Positions 24,734 through 33,098 of a DNA stretch of 40,242 bases are shown piece by piece. Origin of the DNA: Polyangium fumosum (GTDB lineage: Bacteria; Myxococcota_A; Polyangia; Polyangiales; Polyangiaceae); assembly GCF_005144585.1 (NCBI RefSeq), contig NZ_SSMQ01000093.1, forward strand, positions 1-40,242. Direction: 5' to 3'. The notes under the pieces were generated by a model that made no database searches, was not told the origin of the DNA, and worked only from the letters and a program-made list of their open reading frames with translations. The position numbers and the translations under genes were made by a program. How positions within the stretch are numbered: position 1 is the first letter of the stretch; each line of letters begins with the position of its first letter.

Positions 24734-24979
24734 ATGCAGGAGGTCCACATCGACCGGCTCGTCTTGAAGCTCTCGGGCCTGACCGAGGACGAGGGGCGGC
24801 GCCTCGCCATGAAGGTATCCGAGGGGCTCGCAGCGGCCGACATTCCGAATGCTGCCGTCGAGAACCCCGGCGCTCTGCGGCTCGACCTGCGAGCTTCGCC
24901 GCGGGAGCAGAGCGACGTCGACTCGCTCGCGCACCACATCGTCAGCGGTATCGTACGGGAGCTGTCTCGCTCGGCATGA
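24734..24979 (+). CDS. Small eCIS operon protein of unknown function
   Basis: This 81-residue protein has a good ribosome-binding site (GAGGAG). An alternating beta-alpha pattern is visible: VHIDRLVLKLSGL, then EDEGRRLAMKVSEGLAAADI, then ALRLDLRA, and a C-terminal helix LAHHIVSGIVRELSR. It is soluble, with no signal peptide or Cys. Small genes of this size and position, between the disordered protein and the Afp7-like protein, occur in other eCIS operons as far as I recall, but I do not recognise a named family. It is probably an assembly chaperone or small baseplate part. Confidence 0.7.
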   Translation: MQEVHIDRLVLKLSGLTEDEGRRLAMKVSEGLAAADIPNAAVENPGALRLDLRASPREQSDVDSLAHHIVSGIVRELSRSA

Positions 24980-25006
24980 CGGCCGTGAAGGAAGGGAGTT
25001 GAGAGC

Positions 25007-25678
25007 ATGCCGGGTTATTTCATGAAGGGCGCGTTGGTCCAGCTCGCCAAGAAGGGGCCGATCCCCGTGCCCAATTTGATCATGTTCCAGTACAACCCGG
25101 AGACCATCGAGCACACGTGGGATCAGCCCGATGGAGGGGGCGGCGGCTCCAAGCCTGGCTCCTATTCCAATCCGCAGGCGGCCTCGGGAAAGCCGGGCGA
25201 GTCGTTCTCGTTCACGCTCCAGATGGACGCGAACGATCAGATCGCCGAGGGGAGCCGCATCGCCGCCATTTCGGGCGTCTACACGAGGCTCGCTGCCCTG
25301 GAGATGCTGATCTTTCCGGTCGAGGTCAAGGAAGAGCTCGTCGGCGCGACCGGAGCGAAGAATGCGTGCGAGGTGCCGCAATTCCTCCTCCCCACCGTCC
25401 TCTTCGTTTGGGGCCCGGGGCGCATCCTGCCCGTACGCGTGACGAGCCTCAGCGTGACCGAAAAGCTCTTCGACAAGATCCTCAACCCCACCCAGGTGGA
25501 GGCGAAGATCGGGCTCCGCGTGCTCACGCCCGAGGAGCTCGCGGTCGCAGATCAGGCCCACGACCCGCTCGCCAAGGTCGGCATGGTCGCCTACTCGTAC
25601 TCGCATGGCCTTCGCCAGGCCCTCGCAATCGCGAACCTGGCCAATGCCAAAGGGGACGTCGGCATGCTGCCGTTCTGA
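25007..25678 (+). CDS. Contractile injection system tube/baseplate adaptor (Afp7-like, CIS_tube)
   Basis: This 223-residue protein has the signature MFQYNPETIEHTW (first third) and later FSFTLQMDAND, then PTVLFVWGPGRILPVRVTSLSVTEKLFD, which identify the CIS tube/gp53-like N-terminal part of Afp7/Pvc7 proteins. These link the first tube ring to the hub. Afp7-type proteins usually carry a LysM domain at the C-terminus. Here the protein ends in a short helical stretch, and a LysM/gpX-like domain is encoded by the next gene, so the two-domain protein appears split. A 27-bp gap separates it from the previous gene, with GGAG before ATG 25007. Confidence 0.88.
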   Translation: MPGYFMKGALVQLAKKGPIPVPNLIMFQYNPETIEHTWDQPDGGGGGSKPGSYSNPQAASGKPGESFSFTLQMDANDQIAEGSRIAAISGVYTRLAALEMLIFPVEVKEELVGATGAKNACEVPQFLLPTVLFVWGPGRILPVRVTSLSVTEKLFDKILNPTQVEAKIGLRVLTPEELAVADQAHDPLAKVGMVAYSYSHGLRQALAIANLANAKGDVGMLPF

Positions 25679-25694
25679 TTGGAGGATATGGATC

Positions 25695-25967
25695 ATGTTC
25701 TCGCCCGGAAGCCGTTACGCCAAGGAAACCACATATACCGTGCAGACCAAGCGCGGCGTCGTGACCGCGACGACGATCCCGCTGCCGCGGCAGCCCCAGC
25801 TCCTCGGCTTTCATCGGAGGCTCGAAGGTGAGCGCCTCGACTACATCGCCACGCGCCATCTCTCGGACCCGACGGCTTTTTATCGTCTCTGCGACGTGAG
25901 CGGCACCATCGCGCCGGACGCTCTCGCCGCGCGTGAGCTCGTGGGCGTCCCTGTCACGGGTACTTGA
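25695..25967 (+). CDS. gpX/LysM-like baseplate protein
   Basis: This 90-residue protein starts at ATG 25695 with GGAGG upstream. Its core (RLDYIATRHLSDPTAFYRLCDVSG) matches the 'D.IA.R.lgDp..yWrI.d.N' signature of phage tail protein X and the LysM domain of Afp7-type proteins. It likely caps or strengthens the hub around the first tube ring, working with the preceding CIS_tube protein. It lies 16 bp after that gene and 3 bp before the hub gene. The in-frame extension to 25605 runs through the preceding gene and is not used. Confidence 0.82.
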   Translation: MFSPGSRYAKETTYTVQTKRGVVTATTIPLPRQPQLLGFHRRLEGERLDYIATRHLSDPTAFYRLCDVSGTIAPDALAARELVGVPVTGT

Positions 25968-25970
25968 GAC

Positions 25971-27116
25971 ATGGCAAACGCGCTTCAAATCCTCACGGAC
26001 GGCGTGGAGGCGGGTGAAGATTCGCTCTGCAAGTCCTTCGGCTCCATCGAGATCGAGGAGAGCGTCGACCTGCCCGGGGCCATCGAGATCTCGCTCCCGC
26101 TCGACGGCACGCCCGCTGGCGATCTGACGCGCTTGACGGACCCATCGATCCAGCCCTACGCCAATCTCTGCCTCGTGGCGACGGCCGAGGAAAAGCCGCC
26201 GGAGTGCATCTTCGACGGATACGTTCTTTCCCACAAGATCCACATGGAGACGGGGACGACGAGCTCCACCCTGAAGGTATGGGGTCAGGACGCCTCCTGG
26301 CTCATGAACCTGGACGAGAGGGCCCGTGAATGGATCGGCATGACCGACGGCGGTGTGGCGAACGAGATCTTCAAGGAATACGGCATCACGCCTGCGTCCG
26401 AGAATACCGAGGATGACTCGCCGGCGCACACGGAGTCCGGCCACACGCTGATGCAGCGAGCCACGGACATCCAGTTCCTGAAGCAGCTCGCTCGCCGCAA
26501 CGGCAAGCTTTGCCGCGTGGCTTGCGCGGATCGTCCCGGCGCGCGCATCGGCTATTTCGGAAAACCCGACCTCGCGGCCGCGCCCGCCGTGACCCTCACG
26601 CTGAATCCCTCGACCACGGCCACGGTGCACGCGCTCGATTTCGAGTGGGACGTGGCGAGGCCTAGTGAAGTTGCCGCGCAGCAGGCTTTGTTCAGCGACC
26701 CCGACCCGAGCGCCGCGCGCGTGGAGACCAAGGACAGCGGATTGCCCTTGCTGGAGGCACGGGGGCTCTCGGACTTCATTTCCCCAGGGCTCGGCAGCAT
26801 CCAGGCGATGGGCGACCGCAAACCCAAGGCCTTGTTGACGACGACGGTCGACGACGCAGGCGAGCTCGCCCTGCGCGCGCGTTCGCTGCTCCGGGAGGCC
26901 GGCTTTTTCGTTCGTTGCAAAGGCGAAGCCGACGTCTCGCAGCTCAAGGCCGTCTTGCGCGCGGGGATGGTCGTACAGATCGACGGGGCCGGCAGCATCC
27001 ACTCGGGCAAATACTTCGTCTGGAGCGTACGCCACACGATCCAGCCGAGGAGCCACAAGATGAGCTTCGTCCTGGTACGCAATGCGGTCGGTTCGCCGCC
27101 GCCCGGAGGCGCGTGA
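25971..27116 (+). CDS. Baseplate hub protein, gp27/VgrG N-terminal-like
   Basis: This 381-residue protein shows the pattern of phage late-control D/VgrG hub domains: SIEIEESVDLPGAIEISLPL, then FDGYVLSHKIHMETGTTSSTLKVWGQDASWLMN, then QRATDIQFLKQLARRNGKLCRV (the conserved 'sd..Fl..La..nG...' helix). It ends at the hub domain, before an OB-fold. The gp5-like OB domain is the next gene, overlapping by one base (ATGA). In Afp8/VgrG both lie in one chain, so this is a split spike-hub. It forms the trimer that turns six-fold tube symmetry into the three-fold spike. Confidence 0.88.
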   Translation: MANALQILTDGVEAGEDSLCKSFGSIEIEESVDLPGAIEISLPLDGTPAGDLTRLTDPSIQPYANLCLVATAEEKPPECIFDGYVLSHKIHMETGTTSSTLKVWGQDASWLMNLDERAREWIGMTDGGVANEIFKEYGITPASENTEDDSPAHTESGHTLMQRATDIQFLKQLARRNGKLCRVACADRPGARIGYFGKPDLAAAPAVTLTLNPSTTATVHALDFEWDVARPSEVAAQQALFSDPDPSAARVETKDSGLPLLEARGLSDFISPGLGSIQAMGDRKPKALLTTTVDDAGELALRARSLLREAGFFVRCKGEADVSQLKAVLRAGMVVQIDGAGSIHSGKYFVWSVRHTIQPRSHKMSFVLVRNAVGSPPPGGA

Positions 27117-27637
27117 TGCTGAACGAGCAGGCGATCCTGGACATCCTCGACCGGATCCGAAACAGGTTTTACGGAAAATACCGCGGCATCGTCGTCGAGG
27201 TCGAGCAGGGCGGGCGAGGTCGCATCAAGGCGAAGGTCCCTGCTGTGCTCGGCGAGACGATCACGGGCTGGTGTTCGCCTTGCGTGCCCTATGCAGGGCC
27301 CGACGCAGGCATCACCTTCCTGCCCGAGGAAGGCTCGGGGGTGTGGATCGAATTCGAGGGCGGAGACGTTTCCTACCCCATCTGGAGCGGGTGCTACTGG
27401 CACGACGGCGAGATGCCCGCCGACGCCGCGCCGGCAAAGAAGGTGATCCGCACGGCGGCGGGTCACCAGTTCCTCTTCGATGGGAGCTCGCTGCTCCCAT
27501 CACTCACCATCACGGATCCCAACGGCAATCGTGTCACGCTGGACGCGATAGGGGTGACGATCAGCCGGAGCGCCGGGAAAATCGAGGTCCTCGAAGCGGC
27601 CGTCAAGGTCAACGACGACGGCATGGTGGTGACGTGA
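27116..27637 (+). CDS. Spike OB-fold protein, gp5/gpV-like
   Basis: This 173-residue protein starts at ATG 27116, overlapping the hub stop. FYGKYRGIVVEVEQGGRGRIKAKVPAVLGE (with WCSPCVPYAG, then GVWIEFEGGDVSYPIWSGCYW) is the classic gpV/gp5 OB-fold. The C-terminal part (LTITDPNGNRVTLDAIGVTI, SAGKIEVLEAAVKVNDDGMVV) looks like the start of a short trimeric beta-helix needle. The length is near phage gpV. No lysozyme domain is present. It couples to the PAAR-like tip by another ATGA-type overlap, so hub, OB-fold and tip are made as three separate, tightly coupled products. Confidence 0.9.
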   Translation: MLNEQAILDILDRIRNRFYGKYRGIVVEVEQGGRGRIKAKVPAVLGETITGWCSPCVPYAGPDAGITFLPEEGSGVWIEFEGGDVSYPIWSGCYWHDGEMPADAAPAKKVIRTAAGHQFLFDGSSLLPSLTITDPNGNRVTLDAIGVTISRSAGKIEVLEAAVKVNDDGMVVT

Positions 27638-27963
27638 TGGGCGCGTTCCTCACCGAATCGAGCTTGCTCTTGTGCCCGCATTTTGGAAGGGTCAAAACGA
27701 CGGCCCCCGCCGTGCGTGCGCAAGCGGTGCAGGGCACCCTTCTTCACGCCGCCGACGCCACGCTCGTGGAGGGCTGCGTACTTCAGACGTCGAACGGGCC
27801 CCATCCGTGCGTCACCGTCGTCTGGTCGGAGCCGACGACGAGGTGCGTCGTGGGAGGACAACCCGTGCTCACGGAGAGCAGCACGGGCCGCTGTTTTGCG
27901 GCCGATGGCACGCCCCAGGGCACGGTGATCGTGAGCTCGCAGCAGAAGGCAAGGGGGCAATGA
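27637..27963 (+). CDS. PAAR-like spike tip protein
   Basis: This 108-residue protein starts at ATG 27637, overlapping the previous stop. Its N-terminal MGAFLTESSLLLCPHFGRV, followed by a short strand-rich segment and GCVLQTSNGPHPCVTVVW, resembles Afp10/DUF4280-type PAAR-like tips, in which Cys/His residues bind a metal at the apex. Candidate ligands are C13, H15 and the later Cys-containing turn. It should sharpen the gpV-like needle. Effector fusion is absent; the C-terminus is a plain strand (GTVIVSSQQK). The family assignment rests on position and on the CPHFG motif. Confidence 0.78.
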   Translation: MGAFLTESSLLLCPHFGRVKTTAPAVRAQAVQGTLLHAADATLVEGCVLQTSNGPHPCVTVVWSEPTTRCVVGGQPVLTESSTGRCFAADGTPQGTVIVSSQQKARGQ

Positions 27964-27970
27964 GGTGGTC

Positions 27971-28354
27971 ATGAAGCGATGCGATTACGCATTTCCGTTC
28001 CGCATCGACGGCGTCTCCGGCCAGGGGGCACGCGCGCCCAGCTATGAGGCGCATGTCGAGCAGATGATCCGCCAGGTGCTCCTCACGACGCCAGGGGAGC
28101 GCGTCAACAGGCCCCTCTTCGGCGCCGGGCTCCGACGCCTCTTGTTCGCCCCGAACGCCGAGCCGCTCAACGCGACCGCGCAGATGCTCGTCCTTCAGGC
28201 GTTGACCGACGCGCTCGCCGAGCACATCGACGTGAAAGAGGTGAAGGTCCATGGGGCCGGCGAGGTGGACGACGAGGGTCAGATCCTGATTCGCATTGAC
28301 TACGTGATTCGCCAGACGCGCGCCCCGCAACACACGGAGGTCCTGATCCCATGA
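27971..28354 (+). CDS. Baseplate wedge protein, gp25-like
   Basis: This protein of about 127 residues contains PSYEAHVEQMIRQVLLTTPGERVNRPLFGAGL, the hallmark of gp25/GPW wedge proteins (the 'I...lltp.GER...p.fG..l' motif). It initiates sheath assembly on the baseplate by mimicking the sheath handshake. ATG 27971 with GAGG five bases upstream is preferred over the in-frame GTG 27965, which overlaps the site. Its stop overlaps the start of the next gene (ATGA at 28351). Confidence 0.92.
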   Translation: MKRCDYAFPFRIDGVSGQGARAPSYEAHVEQMIRQVLLTTPGERVNRPLFGAGLRRLLFAPNAEPLNATAQMLVLQALTDALAEHIDVKEVKVHGAGEVDDEGQILIRIDYVIRQTRAPQHTEVLIP

Positions 28355-30711
28355 GCGGTATTGCCGACCGCGCGAAACTGCTCCGGCTGCACCCGGAGCT
28401 CAACGGGATCGATTTCGTCGAGATCGCGAACATCGCGCAGACGGAGATCCGTATCCATTTCGTGAACCCCGTCGACGACCTCGTGGGCGTCGTGACGGGC
28501 GCCACGATCACCGGAGGGGACGCGATCCCGAAGGTGCCCGTCCTGCCGATCGACGACGCCAACGACTGGGACGTCCCGGCGAAGGTGCTCACGCTGCGCG
28601 TCGCAGCGCCCGGGGATTTCTCGACGTACACGCTCGCATTGCAGAGCGCCTCCGGTGCGGGCACGCAATCGCTCGATCCTTATTTCGATCACGTCCCGTT
28701 CTCGTTCAAGGTCGGCTGTCCTTCGCTCGTCGACTGCGAGGCGCAGGCCGCTGCGTGCACGCCGCCACCCGCGGATCCGCCGCCCATCGATTACCTCGCC
28801 AAGGACTTCGAGAGCTTCCGTCGGGCGCTCCTCGAGTTCTCGGCGCGCCGTTATCCCGCGTGGGAGGAGCGGTCCCCGGCAGACTTCGGCGTCATGTTCC
28901 TGGAGACCCTCTCCAGCGTCGCCGACGACCTCAGCTACCTGCAGGACCGCATCACCGCCGAGGCGTGGCTGGAGACGGCCACGGAGCGGCGTAGCGTCGT
29001 CCGACACGCGCGCCTCGTCGATTACGAGCCGCGGCCAGCGACGGCCGCGCGCGTGCTGCTCCAGTTCGAGGTCACGGGCGGCCCGATCGGGGCGGGGCTC
29101 CCCGTGAGCACCCAGGGGCCCGACGGGACGACCCTCTTTTTCGAGACGGGCACCGGGCTCGGCGACCAGACGAAGTACCCGGTAAACCCGCTCTGGAACA
29201 AGTTCGAGCCGCATTGGTGGAACGACGACGAGCGATGCCTCCATTCGGGCGCGACGGAGATGTGGGTCGAGAAGCACGGGCTCGGCCTCACGGCAGGGCA
29301 AAAGATATTGATCGATACCCTGCCAGCCATCCCCGGAGATCCACCCGTGCGCGAGCTCGTCACGCTCGCGGCCGATGGCGAGGAGCGGATCGACCCGCTC
29401 GCCGAGGGAGGCGGCAAGGTCACGCGCCTCGTGTGGCGCCCCGAAGACGCATTGCGGCGTGATCACGATCTCACACGAACGACGCTCTCGGCGAACCTCG
29501 TCCCCGCGACGCAGGGGCAACGTTTCACAGAGACCTTCGCCACGGAGAGCGCGGCGATGCTCGGTCAGAAGGTGGCCCTCACGCGGACAGGTCCGGAAGG
29601 CACGCCGCAATACCTCTTCCCCCTCGACGGCGCGCCGCTCGCCTGGCTGTACCGCGAAGACGCCCCGGACGCGCGGCCTTGGCCCGAAATCCGGGTTACG
29701 CAGGTGAATACCAGCCCCGCCCGCCCGTGGGTGTTTCGGCGTAACCTGCTCGACGCGGAGAGCTTCGATGAGGCATTCACCGTCGACCCTGTACGGTATG
29801 CTCGCGTCGGATTGCCCGGCCCCACCGGAGCTGCGCCCATGGAGTACGACGGCGCCGAGGGGGATACGATCCGATTCGGGGACGGCTCTTTCGGCGTCAT
29901 TCCCGAGGCCAAGTCCGTCTTTCAGGTGACCTATCGCGTGGGCGGTGGAGCCACGGGCAACGTGGCCGCCGATAGCATCACGCGTATCGTCCCGGGTGGG
30001 ATGCTCGAAATGGTGGCCGCGAAGGTGACGAACCCCTTCCCGGCGACGGGTGGCGCCGATCCGGAGACGGACGAGGCTGTACGAAAGCTCGCGCCGCACG
30101 CATTTCGCGCGAAGACGCGCCGCGCGGTCCGCAAGGAAGACTATGAACGGATCGCCGGCGAGCTGCCCTGGGTGCAACGCGCAGGCACGACCTTCCGCTA
30201 CACGGGGAGCTGGCTCTCCGTGTTCACAGCGCCCGACCCGCGCGGCACGGGCGAGCTCTCCCTCGACAGGCGCATCGAGCTCATCGAGGAGCTCGAGCGC
30301 GTGCGGCTCGCGGGCTACGAATCGCACGTCCTGCCGCCGCATTTCGTGGCGCTCGATATCGTCGTCGAGGTCTGCGCGAGGCGAGACGCCTTCAAAGCGG
30401 ATGTCCGGGAGGCGGTGCTCGAAGCGCTGAGCGCCGCTCGCAGGCCCGACGGATCGACTGGATTCTTCCATCTCGATCGCTTCACCTTTGGCCAGGGCCT
30501 GTGGAGGAGCGCGCTCGAGGCCGCGGTGCAGCGCGTCCACGGCGTCGACGGCGTGCGCGTGGTCCAGTTCCGACGGCGCGGATCGCCCATCGGCTTCATC
30601 GATATGCCGGCGCTCGTCAAGGTAGGAAAGGCAGAGATCCTGCGCGTGGACTCGAACCCGAGCCGACCCGAGCGAGGGAGCGTCGACGTGCACGTGGAGG
30701 GCGGCAAATGA
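28351..30711 (+). CDS. Baseplate wedge, gp6/J-like (TIGR02243-type)
   Basis: This 786-residue protein starts MSGIADRAKLLRLHPELNGIDFVEI, then IDYLAKDFESFRRALLEFS, then PADFGVMFLETLSSVADDLSYLQDRI, which define the 'putative baseplate assembly protein' family. Near 490-560 are JAYRO-like elements: GDTIRFGDGSFGVIP, then FQVTYRVGGGATGNVAADSI, the baseplate-J core. The C-terminal part carries KEDYERIAGELPWVQRAGT and NVDVHVEGG-like strands. It is one of the two large wedge proteins forming the baseplate ring. Its end overlaps the next wedge gene by 4 bp. Confidence 0.92.
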   Translation: MSGIADRAKLLRLHPELNGIDFVEIANIAQTEIRIHFVNPVDDLVGVVTGATITGGDAIPKVPVLPIDDANDWDVPAKVLTLRVAAPGDFSTYTLALQSASGAGTQSLDPYFDHVPFSFKVGCPSLVDCEAQAAACTPPPADPPPIDYLAKDFESFRRALLEFSARRYPAWEERSPADFGVMFLETLSSVADDLSYLQDRITAEAWLETATERRSVVRHARLVDYEPRPATAARVLLQFEVTGGPIGAGLPVSTQGPDGTTLFFETGTGLGDQTKYPVNPLWNKFEPHWWNDDERCLHSGATEMWVEKHGLGLTAGQKILIDTLPAIPGDPPVRELVTLAADGEERIDPLAEGGGKVTRLVWRPEDALRRDHDLTRTTLSANLVPATQGQRFTETFATESAAMLGQKVALTRTGPEGTPQYLFPLDGAPLAWLYREDAPDARPWPEIRVTQVNTSPARPWVFRRNLLDAESFDEAFTVDPVRYARVGLPGPTGAAPMEYDGAEGDTIRFGDGSFGVIPEAKSVFQVTYRVGGGATGNVAADSITRIVPGGMLEMVAAKVTNPFPATGGADPETDEAVRKLAPHAFRAKTRRAVRKEDYERIAGELPWVQRAGTTFRYTGSWLSVFTAPDPRGTGELSLDRRIELIEELERVRLAGYESHVLPPHFVALDIVVEVCARRDAFKADVREAVLEALSAARRPDGSTGFFHLDRFTFGQGLWRSALEAAVQRVHGVDGVRVVQFRRRGSPIGFIDMPALVKVGKAEILRVDSNPSRPERGSVDVHVEGGK

Positions 30712-33098
30712 GTGACGATGAGAACGTCTGCCCGTGCGACACGATCGTGCACCCCCGGAGGATCCACAATCCGCCTGGGCTCGACGTGATCGAATATCGA
30801 ACCGGCGATTATGCGAGCTTTCGCCAAGCCCTCTTGCAGGCGCTGCCAGGTGAGCAGGCGCTCGAGAGATGGCAGCCGAGCGCCGAGGGTGATCTGGCGT
30901 TGCAGCTCCTCGAGTGGTGGGCATACCTCGCCGACATCCTCACGTTCTACAACGAGCGCATCGCAAACGATTCTTATTTGCGGACGGCCTATCAGCCGGC
31001 GAGCGCCTCGCGCCTGGTCAACCTCCTCGGGTATCGCCCGAGGCCGGCGCTTGGCGCGACGGGCAAGCTTTCGGCGCTGCTGTCGGCTGGCCACACGAAG
31101 GTCACGGTGCCGCAGGGTCTCCCGCTGCAAAGCAAGCCCAGTCCGGGCGAGGTGCCGCAGATCTTCGAGGTGGACGCCGTCACCGCGGCGAGCGCGCCGG
31201 GCGTGCTGGAGGTGGACCCCGCCCTCGACACGGCGATCGACGGGTCGAGCGTGCTCCTCAGCGGCGTCATCAGCAGCGTGAGGCCATTCGACCAGCTTCT
31301 CCTCGTGGCGAAGAGCTGGAACATGTCGACCACCGGGTATGCGTGGGTCACGGTCCAATCCGTCGCCCACGAGAAGGATCCGCGCGAAAATATCAATACG
31401 CGGGTCACCTTCACCGCACCCCTGAGCGGATTCGGCGATGTGAAGGCGAAGGATTGTCGATTGCTCCGGAGCACGCTGGAGACGAAGCTCTACGTCAGGA
31501 CGAATGCCCCTGGTATACTCGTGTTCCTCGAAGGGGTCGCGCACCTCACGTCCGTCGCTCGCGATCTCGCGGTCGGGGATCTCGTGTTGTTTGCATCGAG
31601 CCAGCGCAAGCACCTCGCGCAGGTCACCGAGTACAAGGAGGTCGTCTGGTACGAGAATGCGCCCGATGGGTATCCGGGGACGCCGCCGGGGACGCCGGAG
31701 GAGCCGGTCATCCCGCTTCCGAACCTCCATGCGGACATTTACTTCGCCCCCGGGGTCGGGATGCCGGTGTATGAATCCGATCCCCTGTCGGGTTACCGCG
31801 TCCTCTACGGCTTCCGCGACGTGGGCTCGCTGATCGACAACCCACCTGCGGAGATCAGCGTCGAAACGCTCACGTTGATCCCCCGCGCGGCGGTGCCGAC
31901 CTCGCTCAAGCCCGGCAGCGAGGTGCTCGTCGAGGACGCGACGGGGAGCGGCTCGCTCGGCAAGGTGGATACGATCACGAGCGGCAAGATCGTGGTCGAG
32001 CGGTCCGACACGCTGCTCACGCTGAAGCCGCCGCTGCGCCTTTTCTACAATCTCCTCACCGTCTCCCGCGGCCAAACCGTGCCCCGGGAAGTCATGGGGG
32101 ATGGCGACGCAACGAAGGTCGGTCAAACCTTCGCGCTCCAGCAATCGCCGCTCACGCACTTCGCAGGGGCCGTGCCCGGCGAGACGTTGCCCTACCGCAA
32201 TACACTCCGGGTATGGGTGAACGACATCGCCTGGACCGAAGTGGAGAGCTTCTACGGGCAGCCGCCCGATGCGCACGTCTTCACGACCCGGCAGGACGAG
32301 GAAGGGAAGACGTTCGTGGTCTTCGGCGATGGCATAAACGGCGCGCGGCTCCCGACGGGGAAGGGCAACGTCGTGGCTTCGTACCGATATGGCGCCGGCG
32401 CGGCCGCGCCCAAGGCGGGGGCGCTCACCGTGCTCTTGAAGCCGCTCACGGGGCTCTCCGCCGTCCGCAATCCCGTGCCGGTGGGCGGAGGCGCGGACAT
32501 GGAGTCGCCGGCCGCGACGCGGCGCGCGGGGCCGCGCTCCGTGCTCACGTTCGGTCGGGCGATCTCGGGAGACGATTACGAAGCAATTGCGTTCGCGGCC
32601 GGTGTGCCGAGGGTCAAATCCATTTTCGCATGGGACGCGGAGATGCAACGAGCGGTGATCAAGCTTTACGTGGGCGGTGATCCCGGCGCCGTGGGTGTCG
32701 CCGTGGCGGCGCTCGAGCCGGCGATCGACCCGAACCGACCCCTGCTCGTGCTGCCGGCAATACCAAAGAAATGCACCCTCGCGCTGGTCGTGGTCGCCGA
32801 TCCTCGATACGAGGCGGAGGCGCTCCGCACGGCGGTGGAGAGCGCGCTGCTCGACCCCGACGCGGGTCCGTTCCGCGCGGGCGTCGGCCAGATCGGCGGC
32901 GCGATTTACGATAGCTGGATCATCGAGGCGTGCCTGCGCGTGCCCGGGGCCATCGCCGTGTCGTCGCTGGTCTTTGCCTCCTCGCCGTCCGATCCATCCG
33001 ACACGCAAGAGCGGCACGACCCGGGCGAGGGCGGTTTCTTCACCCTCGCAGGCGAGGACCTCGACATCGCCATCGAGACGACGGGAGCACAGCCGTGA
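30708..33098 (+). CDS. Second baseplate wedge, gp6/J-like (Afp12-type)
   Basis: This 796-residue protein starts at ATG 30708; the frame upstream of it lies inside the previous gene. VCPCDTIVHPRRIHNPPGLDVIEYRTGDYASFRQALL and LLEWWAYLADILTFYNERIANDSYLRTA match the same family as the preceding gene. FVVFGDGINGARLPTGKGNVVASYRYGAGAA is its J-core, and SGDDYEAIAFAAGVPRVKSIFAWD follows. It is therefore a paralogue with a different N-terminus, carrying a Cys pair (CPC, residues 8-10). Two such wedges per baseplate are standard for eCIS. The next gene starts within its stop (GTGA). Confidence 0.9.
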   Translation: MSDDENVCPCDTIVHPRRIHNPPGLDVIEYRTGDYASFRQALLQALPGEQALERWQPSAEGDLALQLLEWWAYLADILTFYNERIANDSYLRTAYQPASASRLVNLLGYRPRPALGATGKLSALLSAGHTKVTVPQGLPLQSKPSPGEVPQIFEVDAVTAASAPGVLEVDPALDTAIDGSSVLLSGVISSVRPFDQLLLVAKSWNMSTTGYAWVTVQSVAHEKDPRENINTRVTFTAPLSGFGDVKAKDCRLLRSTLETKLYVRTNAPGILVFLEGVAHLTSVARDLAVGDLVLFASSQRKHLAQVTEYKEVVWYENAPDGYPGTPPGTPEEPVIPLPNLHADIYFAPGVGMPVYESDPLSGYRVLYGFRDVGSLIDNPPAEISVETLTLIPRAAVPTSLKPGSEVLVEDATGSGSLGKVDTITSGKIVVERSDTLLTLKPPLRLFYNLLTVSRGQTVPREVMGDGDATKVGQTFALQQSPLTHFAGAVPGETLPYRNTLRVWVNDIAWTEVESFYGQPPDAHVFTTRQDEEGKTFVVFGDGINGARLPTGKGNVVASYRYGAGAAAPKAGALTVLLKPLTGLSAVRNPVPVGGGADMESPAATRRAGPRSVLTFGRAISGDDYEAIAFAAGVPRVKSIFAWDAEMQRAVIKLYVGGDPGAVGVAVAALEPAIDPNRPLLVLPAIPKKCTLALVVVADPRYEAEALRTAVESALLDPDAGPFRAGVGQIGGAIYDSWIIEACLRVPGAIAVSSLVFASSPSDPSDTQERHDPGEGGFFTLAGEDLDIAIETTGAQP

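Noticed and set aside
28300-33017. Two minus-strand frames of about 870-900 residues (28300-30924 and 30315-33017)
   Set aside because: They are antisense shadows of the two baseplate wedge genes, which carry clear family motifs.
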